From NCBI RefSeq assembly GCF_030546645.1, contig NZ_JAUOTO010000001.1:1240001-1304000 (forward strand): a stretch of 64,000 bases of DNA, written 5' to 3'. Every line of letters begins with the position of its first letter. The stretch's first letter is position 1. Source of the stretch: Flavitalea plasmicola. GTDB taxonomy: Bacteria; Bacteroidota; Bacteroidia; Chitinophagales; Chitinophagaceae. Both the position numbers and the translations under genes were made by a program. Below are positions 18,301 to 26,214 of this stretch, one piece after another. Under the pieces are notes generated by a model that saw only the letters and a list, made by a program, of their open reading frames with translations, was not told the DNA's origin and did not search any database.

Positions 18301-19980
18301 AGAAATTATTTTGTGCTGGATTTTGACCAGCCCTTTGTCAGCTGGGGCACTTGGGAGAATGTCGGGAATACGACCCTGAAAGACAGCGTGGAAAAGGAAG
18401 GCAAGGGGGCCGGAGCGTGGCTGCAGTTCGCGAAAGGGGCGGTGGTGCAGGTGAAGATCGCCTCTTCTTATATCAGTCCTGAACAGGCGCAGGTGACGCT
18501 GGACCGCGAACTGGGCGAATACGGGAATTTCGATGAGACGAGACGGGCGGCAATGAAAACCTGGAATGATCTTTTTCATCGCGTGCTGGTGGAAGGCGGT
18601 ACGGAAGCGCAGAAGGCGACCTTTTATTCCTGCCTGTTCCGGGCGAACCTGTTCTCACATCAGTTCTTCGAATATGATAAAAGTGGAAAACCATATTATT
18701 ATTCCCCCTATGACGGAGCGATACACGAAGGATATATGTATACCGACAACGGTTTTTGGGATACATTCCGGAGCCAGTTCCCCCTGAATACTATCCTGCA
18801 TCCCGGGATGGAAGGCCGGTATATGCAAGCCTTGCTGGCGGCGCAGCAGCAGTGCGGATGGCTGCCTGCCTGGTCATTCCCATCGGAGACGGGCGGGATG
18901 CTGGGAAACCACGCGATATCGCTGCTGACAGATGCCTGGGTAAAAGGCATTCGCAGCTTCAGTCCTGACTCGGCATTGAAGGCCTATTATCACGAAGCCA
19001 CTAATAAAGGGCCCTGGGGCGGCGCCAATGGCAGGCAGGGCTGGAAGGACTACTTTCAGATGGGTTATGTATCTTATCCTGCATCGCAGGGTTCCACCGC
19101 GCAGACACTGGAATATGCCTATGACGACTTCTGCGGCTACCAACTGGCAACGGTGACGGGCAAACCTTTTTATGCATCCGCCTTTTCCCGGCAGATGTAT
19201 AATTATAAGAATGTGTTTGATAGCACCAGGGGCTTCATGCGGGGCCGGACAACTGACGGGAGCTGGGTTGACAATTTCGATCCGCTGGAATGGGGCGGAC
19301 CTTATACGGAAGGCAATGCCTGGCACTATACCTGGTCTGTCTTTCACGATGTGCAGGGTTTGATCGACCTGATGGGCGGCGAAAAGAAATTCACGGACAA
19401 AATAGACTCGGTTTTTACCCTCCCCAACACAGTGAGATACGGCACTTACGGAACGATGATCCATGAGATGAAGGAGATGCAGGTGGCGGGCATGGGCCAG
19501 TATGCGCACGGGAACCAGCCAATACAGCATATGATCTACCTGTATAACTATGCGCGGCAGCCGTGGAAGGCGCAGACCCGGGTGCGGGAAGTGATGGACA
19601 AGCTTTATAACGCTACTGAAAAAGGATTTCCCGGTGATGAAGACCAGGGGGGTATGTCCTCATGGTATGTTTTGAGTGCGCTGGGTATTTATTCGGTGTG
19701 TCCCGGAACGGATCAATACGTGCTGGGAAGTCCTTTGTTCCCGAAAGTGACGCTCACGCTGGAGAACGGAAAGAAATTCGTCATCGAGGCGAAGGGCAAC
19801 GATACCAGGAACGTCTATATTCACTCCGCAACGTTGAACGGGAAAAAATATACTCATAACTGGATCTCTCATTCCGCCATTGTCGAAGGCGGCGTGCTGC
19901 ATTTCGAGATGAGCGATAAACCCACCTATGAGCGCGGTATTTTGGACGCCGATAAACCTTTCTCTTTGACAACAAAATAA
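15400..19980 (+). CDS. secreted protein with two fused GH92 alpha-mannosidase domains
   Basis: GH92 enzymes are Ca2+-dependent exo-alpha-mannosidases. This 1526-residue chain is about twice the usual length (about 750). After a signal peptide (to about residue 26) the first domain opens with YVNPFIGAS and NHGLGKTFPGATTPFGM, and carries the catalytic loop GNEDVGQMSAWYV (Asn684-Glu685-Asp686). Near residue 798 a second domain starts with the other GH92 opening type, ANTLQGTDSDFGLSNGNTYP. It carries GDEDQGGMSSWYV (Asp1413-Glu1414-Asp1415). No second signal peptide or stop separates them. Both domains look complete and keep the acidic loop, so two active sites, perhaps with different linkage preferences, are likely. 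It follows SusC by 13 bp. Confidence 0.93.
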   Translation: MMNKKRIFYAMSICPLLLAGLSGAAQQARTPADYVNPFIGASTSIAKAGANHGLGKTFPGATTPFGMTQLSPNTITGGDNGSGYSYEHHSIEGFAFTQMSGIGWYGDLGNFLVMPATGPLKTSAGRRDHEEEGYRSSFQKRSESASPGYYKVTLSRYDIKAEMTAAPHSGIMRFTYPSSDHSRIQIDLARRVGGTSTAQYVTMVDDHTIMGWMKCTPDGGGWGNGEGHADYTVYFYAQFSKPLDKYGVWSAEIPGDWPRKREDIESVRYQQRVAAAPVAMQPSELHGRHLGFFTEFATRAGEQVLMKAGISFTDMAHAKMNLEQEISGWDFDGVEAKAKELWNQALGKIKIEGGTEDEKTVFYSALYHTMIDPRILSDVDGSYPGGDGKTHKGNSSRRTIFSGWDVFRSQMPLQTIINPGMVNDLLSSLTDLAGESGKRYFERWELMNAYTGCMIGNPAVAVLADAYAKGIRGYDMKKAYEYALNTCERFGNGDKGWTYICEPEDHRRNSYGNSPFSISNTLENAYSEWCLSRLAAMLGKKDDESKYARRALSYQNIFDTSRGWFRPRKEDGSWEDWPMEGRLRQFYGTVESNPYQQGWFVPHDIPGMVRLMGGRDSVIADLLRFFHGTPDNMLWNDYYNHANEPVHHVPFLFNRLGAPWLTQEWSRKICARAYHNGVEGLVGNEDVGQMSAWYVLAASGIHPVCPGDTRYEITSPVFSRIELQLDPRYAKGGTFAIVAKNNAPSNIYIQRAWLNGREYNRCWLDHADIAAGGILELEMGPKPNVKWGVEATDDLVRYANTLQGTDSDFGLSNGNTYPTTALPFAMNAWSAQTGKNGEGWKYQYSANKIRGFGQAHQCSPWVGDYAVFTLMPETGKLVVGEDQRAASFHHEQETGRPDYYSVSFDNGVRTEITPVERGAHMRFSFPDTGAGYLVLDGYIRLSGVRILPWQHRITGWVNNARWAPANFRNYFVLDFDQPFVSWGTWENVGNTTLKDSVEKEGKGAGAWLQFAKGAVVQVKIASSYISPEQAQVTLDRELGEYGNFDETRRAAMKTWNDLFHRVLVEGGTEAQKATFYSCLFRANLFSHQFFEYDKSGKPYYYSPYDGAIHEGYMYTDNGFWDTFRSQFPLNTILHPGMEGRYMQALLAAQQQCGWLPAWSFPSETGGMLGNHAISLLTDAWVKGIRSFSPDSALKAYYHEATNKGPWGGANGRQGWKDYFQMGYVSYPASQGSTAQTLEYAYDDFCGYQLATVTGKPFYASAFSRQMYNYKNVFDSTRGFMRGRTTDGSWVDNFDPLEWGGPYTEGNAWHYTWSVFHDVQGLIDLMGGEKKFTDKIDSVFTLPNTVRYGTYGTMIHEMKEMQVAGMGQYAHGNQPIQHMIYLYNYARQPWKAQTRVREVMDKLYNATEKGFPGDEDQGGMSSWYVLSALGIYSVCPGTDQYVLGSPLFPKVTLTLENGKKFVIEAKGNDTRNVYIHSATLNGKKYTHNWISHSAIVEGGVLHFEMSDKPTYERGILDADKPFSLTTK

Positions 19981-20004
19981 TGACGATACATTTGGAGAAT
20001 AGTT

Positions 20005-21489
20005 ATGAAAAAAATCATTTTACTGTGGATGGGGCTGGGCCTGGTTGCGAATATTTGCTATGCCGACGGCTTACAGCTGGGCAGCGGGTTGCAGGATAAT
20101 ATGGTGGTCCAGCAGAACAGGCCACTCACTGTTTGGGGTCGGGCCGGGGCCGGCGTTACGGTGCAGATCCGGCCTGATTGGATGCCAGATGGCGTGACGG
20201 TGAGGGCTGACGGGTCCGGCAGCTTTGCAGGGATCGTTGAAGTGCCGGCCATCCGGGCCGGAGACTACCGGCCACATAATATCGAGGTCACCAGCGGAGC
20301 TTCACAGGAAGTGCTCCATAATATCCTGATCGGCGAGGTCTGGCTTTGCAGCGGACAATCGAATATGCAGTTCAGCATGAAGGAAGTGACGGATTCCACC
20401 AGGGAGGTGTCCGCTGCCGCACACCCGCATCTCCGGCTGTTGAATGTGGGGCTTAATTTCAGCGCAAGCCCCATCGATTCCTTTGCGGGGAAATGGGTGG
20501 AATGCAACCCTGCGACGGCCAGGGATTTTTCCGCCGTGGGTTATTATTTCGGAAAGGAATTGCTGGAGACACTGAACGTGCCAGTAGGGGTCATCTTCTC
20601 CGGCATCGGCGCCAGCGCTGCGCAGGCCTATGTGCCGCAGCCCAAATTGATGGCGGACACACAGCTCAACCATATATATCTGCAGCCCTATCTCAACAGC
20701 CCAAGGTCGAAAGAGGCCATCAACGGGGGCTTCAGCTTTGAAAAGGTCACCCGGCCCTTCCTTTTGTACAATGCCATCATCTACCCGTTGAGGCATATTT
20801 CCCTTCGGGGGATCTGCTGGTACCAGGGAGAGGCTAACAGGAAGGAAAGGAAAAGCTATACCCGGCTGACCCAGACCTTGATACAGAGCTGGCGGGACCT
20901 GTTCGGAGATTATGACCTGCCTTTTTATTATGTGCAGGTCGCGCCTTTCTTCCTGGACAAGGAAGATCCCGTACTGGCGGACTATGCCTTTTTCAGGGAG
21001 GCGCAGGAAAAAGTGTCGGCGCTGAACAATACGGCCATGATCACGACCATCGACGTGGGGGAAGCGAAAAATCTGCATCCCCACAACAAGAAGCCTATTG
21101 GCATCCGGCTGGCCAGGACAGCGCTTAACAGGACCTATGGCCGGCTGGATACGGTCTGGCGAGGCCCGCAGTACCAGCATATGGAGGTGGAAGGGGAAAA
21201 GATCAGGCTATTCTTCGAACCCGGTACGACCAGCGGCGGTCTGGCCGCCGACGATGGCGGAAATCCTACTCACTTTATGATAGCAGGCGCGGACCAGCAG
21301 TTCTATCCGGCGGAGGCCAGGATCGAAGGCGACCAGATCCTGGCCTGGTCCGAAAAGGTCAGGCGGCCCGTGGCGGTCAGATATGCCTTTACGAACTATC
21401 CAGTTACGACCCTACATAACGGTGCAGGCTGGCCGGTGATCCCCTTCCGGACGGACAACTGGACCGAGCCTGCACCGAAAACTAATTAA
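20005..21489 (+). CDS. sialate O-acetylesterase-type carbohydrate esterase (SASA domain)
   Basis: This SGNH-type secreted esterase (494 residues) removes acetyl groups from sugars. The signal peptide is MKKIILLWMGLGLVANICYA. A beta-rich N-terminal module (to about residue 100) precedes the SASA domain. The nucleophile block is WLCSGQSNMQFS with Ser116, block III is GICWYQGEAN, and the C-terminal acid/base is in DVGEAKNLHPHNKKPIG (Asp350, His358 or His360). It lies 24 bp after the GH92 gene and 1 bp before the GH38 gene, so it works in the same operon. In a mannosidase locus the likely substrate is an O-acetylated sugar on the glycan rather than sialic acid; that is inference. Confidence 0.88.
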   Translation: MKKIILLWMGLGLVANICYADGLQLGSGLQDNMVVQQNRPLTVWGRAGAGVTVQIRPDWMPDGVTVRADGSGSFAGIVEVPAIRAGDYRPHNIEVTSGASQEVLHNILIGEVWLCSGQSNMQFSMKEVTDSTREVSAAAHPHLRLLNVGLNFSASPIDSFAGKWVECNPATARDFSAVGYYFGKELLETLNVPVGVIFSGIGASAAQAYVPQPKLMADTQLNHIYLQPYLNSPRSKEAINGGFSFEKVTRPFLLYNAIIYPLRHISLRGICWYQGEANRKERKSYTRLTQTLIQSWRDLFGDYDLPFYYVQVAPFFLDKEDPVLADYAFFREAQEKVSALNNTAMITTIDVGEAKNLHPHNKKPIGIRLARTALNRTYGRLDTVWRGPQYQHMEVEGEKIRLFFEPGTTSGGLAADDGGNPTHFMIAGADQQFYPAEARIEGDQILAWSEKVRRPVAVRYAFTNYPVTTLHNGAGWPVIPFRTDNWTEPAPKTN

Positions 21490-21490
21490 G

Positions 21491-23908
21491 ATGAAGAGAC
21501 TGGCAACTGCGATCCTTTGTTTTACCTTGCTCCGGACCTCGGCGCAGAAAGCGTTTTTCATTGACGGCTATCACGGCGGTATCTACGGGCACCTTCCTTC
21601 CTGGCAGACGCGGTTCATGGTGGACAAGCTGGCTGAGCATCCTGACTGGAAGATCAACCTGGAGCTGGAGCCTGAATCGTGGGACAGCGTCGCCCTTTCG
21701 GACCCTGCTGCTTATGCTGCTTTCCGCGGGCTGCTGGCCGACCAGTCCTCCCAGGGACGCATAGAATATGTGAACCCTGCCTACGGCCAAAGCTATATGT
21801 ACAATATATCCGGGGAAAGCATTATCCGCCAGTTCCATTACGGGATACAAAAGCTTCGTCAGCACTTCCCCGGGATGATCTTTTCCACTTATTCTTCGGA
21901 GGAGCCCTGTTTCACCAGCGCCTTGCCGCAGCTGTTGAAGTCGTATGGGTTCAAATATGCTTCGTTAAAGAACCCGAACACCTGCTGGGGTGGCTATACC
22001 CGGGCCTTTGGGGGAGAGTTGATCGATTGGGTCGGACCCGATGGGTCATCGATCCTCGCTGTACCCAGATATGGCATCGAGGCGCTGAAGCCCCGGAGTA
22101 TCTGGGAGACCATTGCATCGGGTAATGATTCAGGTTATATTATGAGCGCATTGCATGCGGGTATCCTGCACCCCGCCGGCATGTGTTTGCAGGATGCGGG
22201 TTGGGACTTTGGTCCCTGGCTGAAAGGCGGTGGCTATCGGCCGACGGTGTATGAGACGTGGAGAGGGTACATCGAAAACAGAACGAACGCCAGGGCGGAC
22301 CGGCGCTGGAATTTCTCGCAGGAGGATGTGCAGGTAGGATTGATGTGGGGGGCGCAAGTCTTGCAGCGAATTGCCAGGGAGGTCAGATCGTCGGAAAACG
22401 AAGTGATCATGACGGAAAAGATAGCCGCGCTGGCCGGGGCCTGGAAGGATGTCGCCTGGCCGGAAGACCCGTTCGCTGCCGCGTGGAGGACTTTATTGCT
22501 ATCGCAGCATCACGATTGCTGGATCGTTCCCTACAATGGCAAGCCGGGTGATACCTGGGCGGATAAGGTTGTCCGGTGGACGGACTATACCAACGCTGTT
22601 TGCGACAGCATCGCGAAGCGCGATCTGCAAATATTGTCGGGTGGAGCAGGAGACTACGTAAGGGTATATAATACAACGGCAACCCCCAGAAATGAATATG
22701 TACGTTATGGAGACAGGCGGTTTTTGGCAAACGTTCCGCCGATGGGATATGCAAGTTACAGGCTGAATACAATAAAAACCCTCAGGTCCGGCGCGTCGCT
22801 GCGGCGGCTGGGCAATGGCGACTATAGCATCGAGACTGATCTTTACAGGATAAGGATCGATCCGGCAAGAGGTGGACTCATCACCAGCTGGGTCGCAAAG
22901 CAATTGGGCAACAAAGAGTTCGTCGAAGGGGGGAAAGGATTGAACGAGCTAAGGGGTAATTTTTACAACGACGGCGGAATGCGGTCGAGCGCCGAGGCGG
23001 CGGCGGAGGTTCGCATCCTGGAAGAAAGGCCCGAAGAAATAAGTGTCGATATCCGGGGCCTGATCGCCGGCCATCCCTTCAGCCAGGTGCTGACGGTCCG
23101 GCAAGGACAACGCCGGGTCGACCTGCATTTGAAGATCGACTGGAAAGGCAATACGGCCATCGGAGAATATTTCGAGGTTCCGAAAAACGAAGAAGTCAGA
23201 AAAGCCTATTACGACGACCGCTACAAGCTGCTGGCTTTGTTCCCGCTGAACCTCTCTTCGCAAAAAGTATTTAAGAACGCGCCTTTTGATGTCTGCGAAA
23301 GCAGGCTCGGCAATACATTTTACAATCGATGGGACAGCATCAAGAACAACGTACTATTGAACTGGGTTGACGTAACCGACGGGGCAGGCGAATACGGGAT
23401 GGCCCTGCTTTGCGACCATACGACGAGCTATGCCCATGGCCAGGACTTCCCGCTGGGGCTGACCATACAATATTCCGGCAACGGCATCTTTTACAGGGAC
23501 TACCAGATCAGCGGCGCTTCAGAGCTGAACTATGCCTTGATACCGCACGCGGGCAAGTGGGACCGGGCGGGCATCTGGACGGAAGGAACAAAATGGAATG
23601 AACCGCTGCTGGTGACTCCGGCCCGGACTGGCGGAGACCGATCTTTGCTGCAGACCGTGGAAGGAGTGGAGTTTTCCTCCCTAACTACGTCTGGCAAAGA
23701 TCTCACCGTACGGGTGTTCAATGCGGAGTCGAAAAGCCCTATACTGCCTGTTTACCTTGGATTTGAAGCGAAGCGCGCGATAGAAGTGGAGCTTGACGGC
23801 CATCGTATCAGGGAGCTGCAGATCCATATAGACAAGAAAGGACGCCGCTGGATAGCGATCACCGTCCCAAGATTCGGCATCAGAACGATAAAATTCGAAC
23901 ATGTATAG
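21491..23908 (+). CDS. GH38-type alpha-mannosidase-like glycoside hydrolase
   Basis: The 805-residue secreted protein (signal MKRLATAILCFTLLRTSA) opens with AFFIDGYHGGIYGHLPSW and contains NLELEPESWD, VNPAYGQSYMYNISGESIIR and STYSSEEPCFTSALPQLLKS. These are typical of the Bacteroidota branch of GH38. The middle-domain motif WRTLLLSQHHDCWIVP matches the GH38 QHHD signature. A long C-terminal beta-sandwich half follows. Classical lysosomal GH38 catalytic motifs are not obvious by eye, so the nucleophile cannot be placed with certainty. It is packed between two esterase genes, 1 bp after the first and overlapping the next by 8 bp. The probable role is alpha-mannosyl cleavage complementing the GH92 protein. 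Confidence 0.82.
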   Translation: MKRLATAILCFTLLRTSAQKAFFIDGYHGGIYGHLPSWQTRFMVDKLAEHPDWKINLELEPESWDSVALSDPAAYAAFRGLLADQSSQGRIEYVNPAYGQSYMYNISGESIIRQFHYGIQKLRQHFPGMIFSTYSSEEPCFTSALPQLLKSYGFKYASLKNPNTCWGGYTRAFGGELIDWVGPDGSSILAVPRYGIEALKPRSIWETIASGNDSGYIMSALHAGILHPAGMCLQDAGWDFGPWLKGGGYRPTVYETWRGYIENRTNARADRRWNFSQEDVQVGLMWGAQVLQRIAREVRSSENEVIMTEKIAALAGAWKDVAWPEDPFAAAWRTLLLSQHHDCWIVPYNGKPGDTWADKVVRWTDYTNAVCDSIAKRDLQILSGGAGDYVRVYNTTATPRNEYVRYGDRRFLANVPPMGYASYRLNTIKTLRSGASLRRLGNGDYSIETDLYRIRIDPARGGLITSWVAKQLGNKEFVEGGKGLNELRGNFYNDGGMRSSAEAAAEVRILEERPEEISVDIRGLIAGHPFSQVLTVRQGQRRVDLHLKIDWKGNTAIGEYFEVPKNEEVRKAYYDDRYKLLALFPLNLSSQKVFKNAPFDVCESRLGNTFYNRWDSIKNNVLLNWVDVTDGAGEYGMALLCDHTTSYAHGQDFPLGLTIQYSGNGIFYRDYQISGASELNYALIPHAGKWDRAGIWTEGTKWNEPLLVTPARTGGDRSLLQTVEGVEFSSLTTSGKDLTVRVFNAESKSPILPVYLGFEAKRAIEVELDGHRIRELQIHIDKKGRRWIAITVPRFGIRTIKFEHV

Positions 23909-25313
23909 AAAATTGCTTTTTGTTGTGGCGTTGTTCGCCGGAGAGCATTCAGCCTTTGCGCAGACCATGGTGTCATCAGACGCCTTAATGCCGATGAAGC
24001 CTTTCGAGACCGGCGAAAGGGTTGCTTTCGTGGGCAACAGCATCACGGAGGCGGGTTATTATGAGTCCTACGTATGGCTCTATTATATGCTTCATTACCC
24101 GGGCCGGCGCATCACGGTCTACAACTGCGGCATCGGCGGCGACCGGGCAAAGAATATGCTCTATCGCCTGGACGACGATGTTCTTGCGAAGAAGCCGACG
24201 ACCATCTGTCTGACCTTCGGCATGAACGACTCCGGATATTATGAGTTCTTGTCTTCCAACGCCGACTCAACTGCGAAGGAGAGGGTCAGGGAAAGCCGGC
24301 TGTTCTTTGATACGATCGAACAAAAGCTGAAGGCTTACACACCAGCAAAAAAGGTACTGATCACCTCTTCCCTTTACGATGAGACGGTGAAGAACCCAAA
24401 GAACTATTTCCCAAAAAAGAGCCTGGCGATGGATGAGATCAGCGCTTTCCAGCAAAGTGCTGCCAGGGCCAACCACTGGGGAATGGTGGATTTCTTTCAT
24501 CCGATGACCGCAATTACCCTGCGCGAACAGAAAAGGGATTCGACATTTACGCTCACCGGCCCCGACCGGATCCATCCCGGTAATGCGGGGCATTTCGTAA
24601 TGGCCTATCTTTTCTTAAAAGCACAGGGACTGGCGGGTAAGCCGGTGGCGGAAATAGTGATCGATGCTGCGGGAAAGAAGATAGGGAAGGCGGTGAATTG
24701 TCAGCTGTCCGGCCTGACCGTTGTGCCCGGAGAGGTGAAGGTGGACTACCTGGCCGGATCTCTGCCTTTTCCCCAGGATAGCATCCCCAGACTTCGGGAT
24801 AATCCGCAGCGACAGACAGGAGCGCTGGATGTCGTACCCTTCAACGAAGAGATGAACCGGGAGATGCTGACTGTCGGGGGACTGGCTGCCGGCGAATATA
24901 CATTGACGATCGACCAGGTGCAGGTGGGGAAATGGACGGGAGATCAACTTTCGGGAGGGATCAACCTGGCCCTGGTGAAAAACACCCCGGAATATGAGCA
25001 GGCGATGGCGGTGCTGTGGCTGAATGAGGAAAGGATGGAACTGGAATCCAAATTAAGGGCTTATTATTGGCTGCAGTTTAACTTTTTCCGGGACAACGGC
25101 CTGTATTTTTCCGACAATGGGGCTGCTATGGATTCCCTCAATGTGACTGCTGAGAAAAACTGGTTTGTAGCCTCGAAGAAGGATAATTATCGTGCTGCGC
25201 GTTATGCTGCGGTGCGACGGAGCTGGCAAAAGGAAATGGATGTACTGGTGAACGAGATCTACCTGGTCAACCAGCCGCGCAAGCATACGATCCGGATCAA
25301 AAAAGTCAGTTAG
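23901..25313 (+). CDS. secreted SGNH/GDSL hydrolase
   Basis: The 470-residue product has a signal peptide (MYRKLLFVVALFAGEHSAFAQ) and an SGNH fold at residues about 35-250. Block I is FVGNSITEAGYY with Ser47. Block II has the oxyanion Gly in NCGIGGDRA, block III is FGMNDSGYY, and the catalytic pair is Asp222/His225 in PDRIHPGN. A C-terminal extension of about 220 residues has no recognised domain. The gene overlaps the GH38 end by 8 bp and is the last gene of the plus-strand operon. It meets the AraC gene tail to tail with a 4-bp overlap. Deacylation of the target glycan is the likely role; substrate unknown. Confidence 0.87.
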   Translation: MYRKLLFVVALFAGEHSAFAQTMVSSDALMPMKPFETGERVAFVGNSITEAGYYESYVWLYYMLHYPGRRITVYNCGIGGDRAKNMLYRLDDDVLAKKPTTICLTFGMNDSGYYEFLSSNADSTAKERVRESRLFFDTIEQKLKAYTPAKKVLITSSLYDETVKNPKNYFPKKSLAMDEISAFQQSAARANHWGMVDFFHPMTAITLREQKRDSTFTLTGPDRIHPGNAGHFVMAYLFLKAQGLAGKPVAEIVIDAAGKKIGKAVNCQLSGLTVVPGEVKVDYLAGSLPFPQDSIPRLRDNPQRQTGALDVVPFNEEMNREMLTVGGLAAGEYTLTIDQVQVGKWTGDQLSGGINLALVKNTPEYEQAMAVLWLNEERMELESKLRAYYWLQFNFFRDNGLYFSDNGAAMDSLNVTAEKNWFVASKKDNYRAARYAAVRRSWQKEMDVLVNEIYLVNQPRKHTIRIKKVS

Positions 25314-26191
25314 AAGAAAACCCTTTCACCAACATTACCGTGTTTGGCACGAAAGTCTTTAGGGGTAAGGCCTTTCTCCCGTTTGAACGTGCGATTGAAA
25401 TTGGAGATATTCGTGAAGCCGCACGAGACGGCAATATTCGTGATGGGATCCTTGGTGTCGATGAGGAGCCGGGAGGCATGACCGAGGCGTATGTCGTTCA
25501 GGAAGTCAACGAAATTTACGCCCGTCTTTGCCTTGAAGAAGCGGCTGAAAGCCGTCTCGGCCATATTGACGAGGTCCGCTGCCTCCGCCAGGCGGATGGG
25601 TCGGCTGAAATGGGCATTCATAAATTCAATGAGCTTTTCCATGCGTAGGCTGTCCATATAGATGTAATCCGCGTTGTAGATCTTTTCGCCGGATAGGCAG
25701 CGAGAGCCCGTGGACAGCGACAGCTCGTTGAGAATGGACATGAGTTCGATGACGGAGTCGAAACCGGTCTTGTGCTCCAGTTCTTTAAGCCGTGGAGCGA
25801 GATGCCGGATGGTTTCTTTCGAAAAAAGGATCCCTTTAAGCGACTGCTCGAAGAGGTTTCTCACGGAACTAAGCTGTGTTCTTTTGAGAAAGACCTCATG
25901 AAAAAGGTCGCGATGGAATTGGATGGTTATTTCAAAGATCTCTGTCTTGCATTTATGGGTAAACCAGGCATGGGGGATATTTGGGCCGATGAGCACCAGC
26001 TCCAGGTCCTCGATCTCTTCCACGCTGTCTCCCACGATCCGTTTGACACCCTTGGCATTTTCGATGAAATTCAGTTCATATTCTTCATGGTAATGCACAG
26101 GAAAGTCAAACTCTGTTTTATACCTGGCAAACAGAGAGAAACAATCTGACTTCGTTAATGGCGGCGCCTCTTTGAGGATCGATCTTGACAT
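25310..26191 (-). CDS. AraC-family transcriptional regulator with N-terminal cupin
   Basis: The 293-residue protein has an N-terminal cupin-like sensing part (FPVHYHEEYELNFIENAKG, LIGPNIPHAWFTHK) and a C-terminal AraC double helix-turn-helix from about residue 185. The DNA-binding part includes RLAEAADLVNMAETAFSRFF and ITNIAVSCGFTNISNFNRTF, then KREKGLTPKDFR. Such regulators bind a sugar and control adjacent carbohydrate genes. It sits between the PUL operon (convergent) and GH78 (divergent, 23 bp between starts), so it is well placed to regulate both itself and GH78. The inducer is unknown. Confidence 0.93.
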   Translation of the reverse strand: MSRSILKEAPPLTKSDCFSLFARYKTEFDFPVHYHEEYELNFIENAKGVKRIVGDSVEEIEDLELVLIGPNIPHAWFTHKCKTEIFEITIQFHRDLFHEVFLKRTQLSSVRNLFEQSLKGILFSKETIRHLAPRLKELEHKTGFDSVIELMSILNELSLSTGSRCLSGEKIYNADYIYMDSLRMEKLIEFMNAHFSRPIRLAEAADLVNMAETAFSRFFKAKTGVNFVDFLNDIRLGHASRLLIDTKDPITNIAVSCGFTNISNFNRTFKREKGLTPKDFRAKHGNVGERVFF

Positions 26192-26214
26192 AACAACCTA
26201 AAATTAACATAATA

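Noticed and set aside
20302-21180. Minus-strand frame of 292 codons
   Set aside because: It is antisense within the SASA esterase gene, which has all catalytic motifs; high GC gives long shadow frames on the opposite strand.
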